From Candidatus Woesearchaeota archaeon (GTDB lineage: Archaea; Nanobdellota; Nanobdellia; Woesearchaeales; WJKV01), in NCBI GenBank assembly GCA_014728875.1, contig WJKV01000011.1, positions 1-26,722 of the forward strand: 26,722 nucleotides of DNA, read 5' to 3'. The position numbers were made by a program, and so were the translations under genes. The notes beneath the pieces are model-generated. The model had not been told where the DNA came from, made no database searches, and saw only the letters and a list, made by a program, of their open reading frames with translations. Positions within the stretch are counted from its first letter, which is position 1. Each line of letters opens with the position of its first letter. Positions 24,586-26,722 of this stretch are shown in pieces.

Positions 24586-24628
24586 AGTATTTATATTAGT
24601 TTATATTTGGTAGTTATTCTTGGGGGGT
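24586..24628 (+). promoter_or_regulatory. TATA-like element and strong ribosome binding site of the RPA gene
   Basis: AGTATTTATATTAG at 24586-24599 predicts a transcript start near 24617. GGGGGGT at 24622-24628, four bases before the ATG at 24633, can pair with the 16S 3' end. A second TTATATTTGG at 24601-24610 is too close to the ATG to serve as a TATA box for this start. Confidence 0.5.
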
Positions 24629-24632
24629 AATA

Positions 24633-25652
24633 ATGTATAAGATTCCAACAGAAGAGATTATTAAAAGGCTGGTAGCGAACACTGATTTGAGCGAAGAGCA
24701 GGTAAAGGAAAAGATAAAGGCCAAGATGGATGAACTGAGCGGTCTGATCTCTGCAGAAGGTGCCGCGCACATCATTGCCAATGAGCTGGGCGTCAAATTA
24801 TTTCAGCTGGGCACAGGAATGCTGAAGATAAAGGACATTGTGCCGGGAATGAAGAATGTCGAGACTGCAGGAAAAGTAACCAATATTTTTGAAGTTCGAG
24901 AGTTTGACACAGGAAGCAGGCAGGGAAAAGTAGGCAATTTCATAATCACTGACGATACAGGCAGCATAAGAATCACTCTATGGAACGATATGGCAGACAA
25001 GATGTCGGGTCTTGAGAAAGATCAGGTTGTCAAGATAAAAGGCGCGTATGTCAGGCAGAACAATGTCGGGTTCAAGGAACTGCATCTGAACGATAAAAGC
25101 GCTCTTGTCCTGAATCCGCCCGGCATAGACATACCTGACAGGGTCAGTGAGAGAAAACAGATAATAGATCTGACAGAAGATGACCAGATTGTTGAGCTGA
25201 TGGGGCATATTGTGGATGTTTTCAGGCCTGCGTTTTTCGAAGTCTGCCCTAAATGCAATACTAGGGTTAAACAGGATGACATAACAGGCAATTACAACTG
25301 CAAACAGCATCAGCAGGTCGAGCCTGTGTTTGCGCACGTCCTTAACATACTTCTTGACGACGGGACCGGGACTGTCAGGGTAACCTGCTGGAGAGAACAG
25401 GCAGAAAGACTGCTGCCGAAGATCGCAGAAATAAGGAATGATGAATCCATCTTCGAGCCGGAAAAGGCAGCTCTCTTGGGGGAGATGATAAAAGTAAACG
25501 GAAGAATTAAAAAGAATCCTATGTCGAACCAGCTGGAACTGAACGCAGCCAACATAGATACTAAACCAAAGCCTGAAAAAGAAATCGAAAAACTAGAGAA
25601 ACAGGTTTCAGAACTGGAAGAGCTTTCTATAGAAGAGGAAGAAATAAAATAA
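24633..25652 (+). CDS. rpa: Replication protein A, single-stranded DNA-binding protein with two OB folds and a zinc finger
   Basis: 339 residues, a normal length for a euryarchaeal-type RPA. Residues 1-60 form a helical N-terminal region. The first OB fold is at about 65-160 (KIKDIVPGMKNVETAGKV, DDTGSIRITLWND, KIKGAYV) and the second at about 185-315 (LLDDGTGTVRVTCW), interrupted by a zinc site C205-P-K-C208 with C223 and H226. An acidic helical tail (KLEKQVSELEELSIEEEEIK) ends the protein and could bind partners. RPA coats single-stranded DNA in replication, repair and recombination. The GGGGGGT ribosome binding site fixes the start. It converges on the minus-strand gene with only 14 bases between stops. 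Confidence 0.9.
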   Translation: MYKIPTEEIIKRLVANTDLSEEQVKEKIKAKMDELSGLISAEGAAHIIANELGVKLFQLGTGMLKIKDIVPGMKNVETAGKVTNIFEVREFDTGSRQGKVGNFIITDDTGSIRITLWNDMADKMSGLEKDQVVKIKGAYVRQNNVGFKELHLNDKSALVLNPPGIDIPDRVSERKQIIDLTEDDQIVELMGHIVDVFRPAFFEVCPKCNTRVKQDDITGNYNCKQHQQVEPVFAHVLNILLDDGTGTVRVTCWREQAERLLPKIAEIRNDESIFEPEKAALLGEMIKVNGRIKKNPMSNQLELNAANIDTKPKPEKEIEKLEKQVSELEELSIEEEEIK

Positions 25653-25675
25653 AAAATTTATTTCTGTTATTTCTT
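25640..25675. terminator. Bidirectional A/T-rich termination region between convergent genes
   Basis: The plus strand reads a T-rich TTTATTTCTGTTATTTCTT just after the rpa stop, while the minus strand reads TTTTTTATTTTATTTC over the end of rpa, just after the stop of the converging gene. Both fit archaeal T-tract terminators. Confidence 0.45.
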
Positions 25676-26722
25676 GATGCAGACCATCTGGTGCCAGAAA
25701 TTGTGAACTGTAGGGCTCACTGTGCTATTATAGACAGGCTCTGTTACTTCTCCTATGCTTGTCTGGCCGGAAGGACAGCTCAACTGGCAGGTTCGTCCTT
25801 CTGAGAAATCTGCACATCTCTGTATGCTTCCTTCCTGGATGCCGTTCATGCAGATCCTGTGATAGAATGTTCTGTACTGGCCTGGATATTCCTGGTAACT
25901 TGTTGTGAAGTTGCCTGCAAGCCCGACAAGATTTGGATCGCATGCTGAAGGAGTGCAGGTCAAGTTCCAAGGGCCTTGTCCTGCAGGATTCAATATGTCG
26001 CAACTTCTGATGTCTGTCGTGATTCCTGGCTCGCTGCAGATCCTGTATTTCCTTCCATGGCTGTTGCTTATTGCGTGGAACCCGTACATTACCTCGCTTC
26101 CTGTCGTGTCTGCCGGACAGATCGGGTCAGGAATATCGTCGGGATTCTTCTGGTGCGCAGTAACTGTGCTGTCTTTCATAATGATTTGCGTAGGGTTCTG
26201 TGTGCAGACACCTCCCACACAATTATTGCCCAAACAATCAGAATCTTTGTTGCAGGCATCTCCTGTTGTACATCTGTCACAGTAAGGCCCGCCGCAGTCG
26301 ATGTCTGTCTCGTCGCCGTTCAATAGATTGTCCTCGCAAGTTGTAACTACGCACAGTTTGCTGTGTCTGAATTCAAACACCCTATTTTTATGATCATACT
26401 GCTTTAATTCGCGCAGGTGCGGTATCACAGGATCTGTGATCTCAACTCCGACTTCAACAGTTCCTGCCGGGCAGTCTAAAGCACATGTTCTTGCTTCTGA
26501 CTGATCGCCGCAATCGATAACAACGCCCCTATATCCGCCACCGATGCAGACCCGGTTGAACCGGTTCATATATCTGTAGGTATTCGAGCCTGGTTGTGCA
26601 TAGTAGCCAGTTCTCACATATCTATCCATAGAGTTCTGTCCTGCAGGACATGCTGGCGGATCGCAGGGATAAACCCAAGGACCTTCACTCGAATCGCTTT
26701 CTGTCTGGCAGGTCCTGATAGA
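25667..26722 (-). CDS. Cys-rich repeat surface protein, partial (5' end outside window)
   Basis: The frame is open to the right edge (the ATG at 26629 is internal: upstream codons read IRTCQTE... without a stop), so only the C-terminal 351 residues are seen. Two related units can be aligned: both begin IR-Ser/Thr-Cys, continue GPW...C-x-P-x-AC, a Tyr-rich stretch, an R-x-CI/CM block and SE-A/G-RTC-x-L-x-CP. Between them lies a Cys module (NGDETDIDCGG, CDRC, CNKDSDC, CVGGVC) that recurs in extracellular proteins of many bacteria and archaea. All this implies an exported, disulfide-bonded protein. No anchor is visible in the part present; the C-terminus ends in VCIKK without a helix. Function unknown; surface binding is inference. 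Confidence 0.75.
   Translation of the reverse strand, partial: SIRTCQTESDSSEGPWVYPCDPPACPAGQNSMDRYVRTGYYAQPGSNTYRYMNRFNRVCIGGGYRGVVIDCGDQSEARTCALDCPAGTVEVGVEITDPVIPHLRELKQYDHKNRVFEFRHSKLCVVTTCEDNLLNGDETDIDCGGPYCDRCTTGDACNKDSDCLGNNCVGGVCTQNPTQIIMKDSTVTAHQKNPDDIPDPICPADTTGSEVMYGFHAISNSHGRKYRICSEPGITTDIRSCDILNPAGQGPWNLTCTPSACDPNLVGLAGNFTTSYQEYPGQYRTFYHRICMNGIQEGSIQRCADFSEGRTCQLSCPSGQTSIGEVTEPVYNSTVSPTVHNFWHQMVCIKK
25670..26011 (-). repeat. Cys-rich repeat unit B
   Basis: This unit runs from IRSCD through GPWNLTCTPSACDPN and FYHRICMNG to SEGRTCQLSCPSG and the C-terminal MVCIKK. The order and spacing of cysteines match unit A. Confidence 0.6.
26204..26338 (-). repeat. Small Cys-rich DCGG module
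   Basis: About 45 residues, beginning CEDNLLNGDETDIDCGG and continuing CDRC, CNKDSDC, CVGGVC. The spacing is that of a module widely seen in bacterial and archaeal extracellular proteins. It separates the two larger repeat units. Confidence 0.65.
26348..26722 (-). repeat. Cys-rich repeat unit A (partial)
   Basis: The first visible unit runs from IRTC through GPWVYPCDPPACPAG and FNRVCIGG to SEARTCALDCPAG and ends near SKLCV. It aligns with unit B (25670-26011) at nearly all cysteines. The DNA similarity is low, so the duplication is old. Confidence 0.6.

Overview
The window looks like a piece of a small-genome archaeal chromosome, most plausibly a DPANN archaeon of the Woesearchaeota/Pacearchaeota type. 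Three things point there. The housekeeping genes are archaeal: the RNase P protein Rpp30 (rnp3) and a zinc-containing single-stranded DNA-binding RPA. Promoters carry archaeal TATA boxes, some placed for leaderless or near-leaderless mRNAs and others followed by purine-rich ribosome binding sites. Many proteins share a short Lys/Arg-Gly-Gln or Lys-Lys-Ala N-terminus directly before a hydrophobic helix, resembling archaeal class III (prepilin-like) signal peptides. The lineage call is inference; no rRNA or other strong taxonomic marker is present.

Layout. (1) Positions 1-1167: a partial PlsC-type acyltransferase on the minus strand, cut by the window edge, diverges from rnp3. (2) 1229-3942: two secreted or membrane-anchored proteins, one with a signal peptide and one with a prepilin-like anchor, a cadherin/Ig-like domain and a Pro-rich tail. 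(3) 4030-14553: one gene for a 3507-residue surface protein. It has a signal peptide, carboxypeptidase-regulatory-like domains, an FN3-like domain, a Cys-rich block, about 15 Ig-like domains, 14 acidic calcium-type repeats, one membrane helix and a very basic cytoplasmic tail of about 190 residues. (4) 14560-24539: fifteen tightly packed same-strand genes, almost all with a prepilin-like N-terminus. They include a six-cysteine paralogue pair, several very small membrane proteins (one of 48 residues overlapping both neighbours) and a pilin-like protein fused to what looks like a catalytically dead N-acetylmuramoyl-L-alanine amidase (Amidase_3) domain. (5) 24633-25652: the RPA gene. (6) 25667 to the window end, minus strand: a partial Cys-rich repeat protein converging on RPA.

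How the parts may work together. The block 1229-24539 reads as a cell-envelope locus: a giant calcium-binding adhesin or envelope protein plus some sixteen small or medium single-helix proteins with extracellular, often disulfide-prone, domains. No secretion ATPase, platform protein or prepilin peptidase lies in the window, so if this is a pilus-like or envelope-spanning assembly its motor is elsewhere or absent. No RNA genes, CRISPR arrays, insertion sequences or integrases were seen. No gene-free stretch exceeds about 100 bases.
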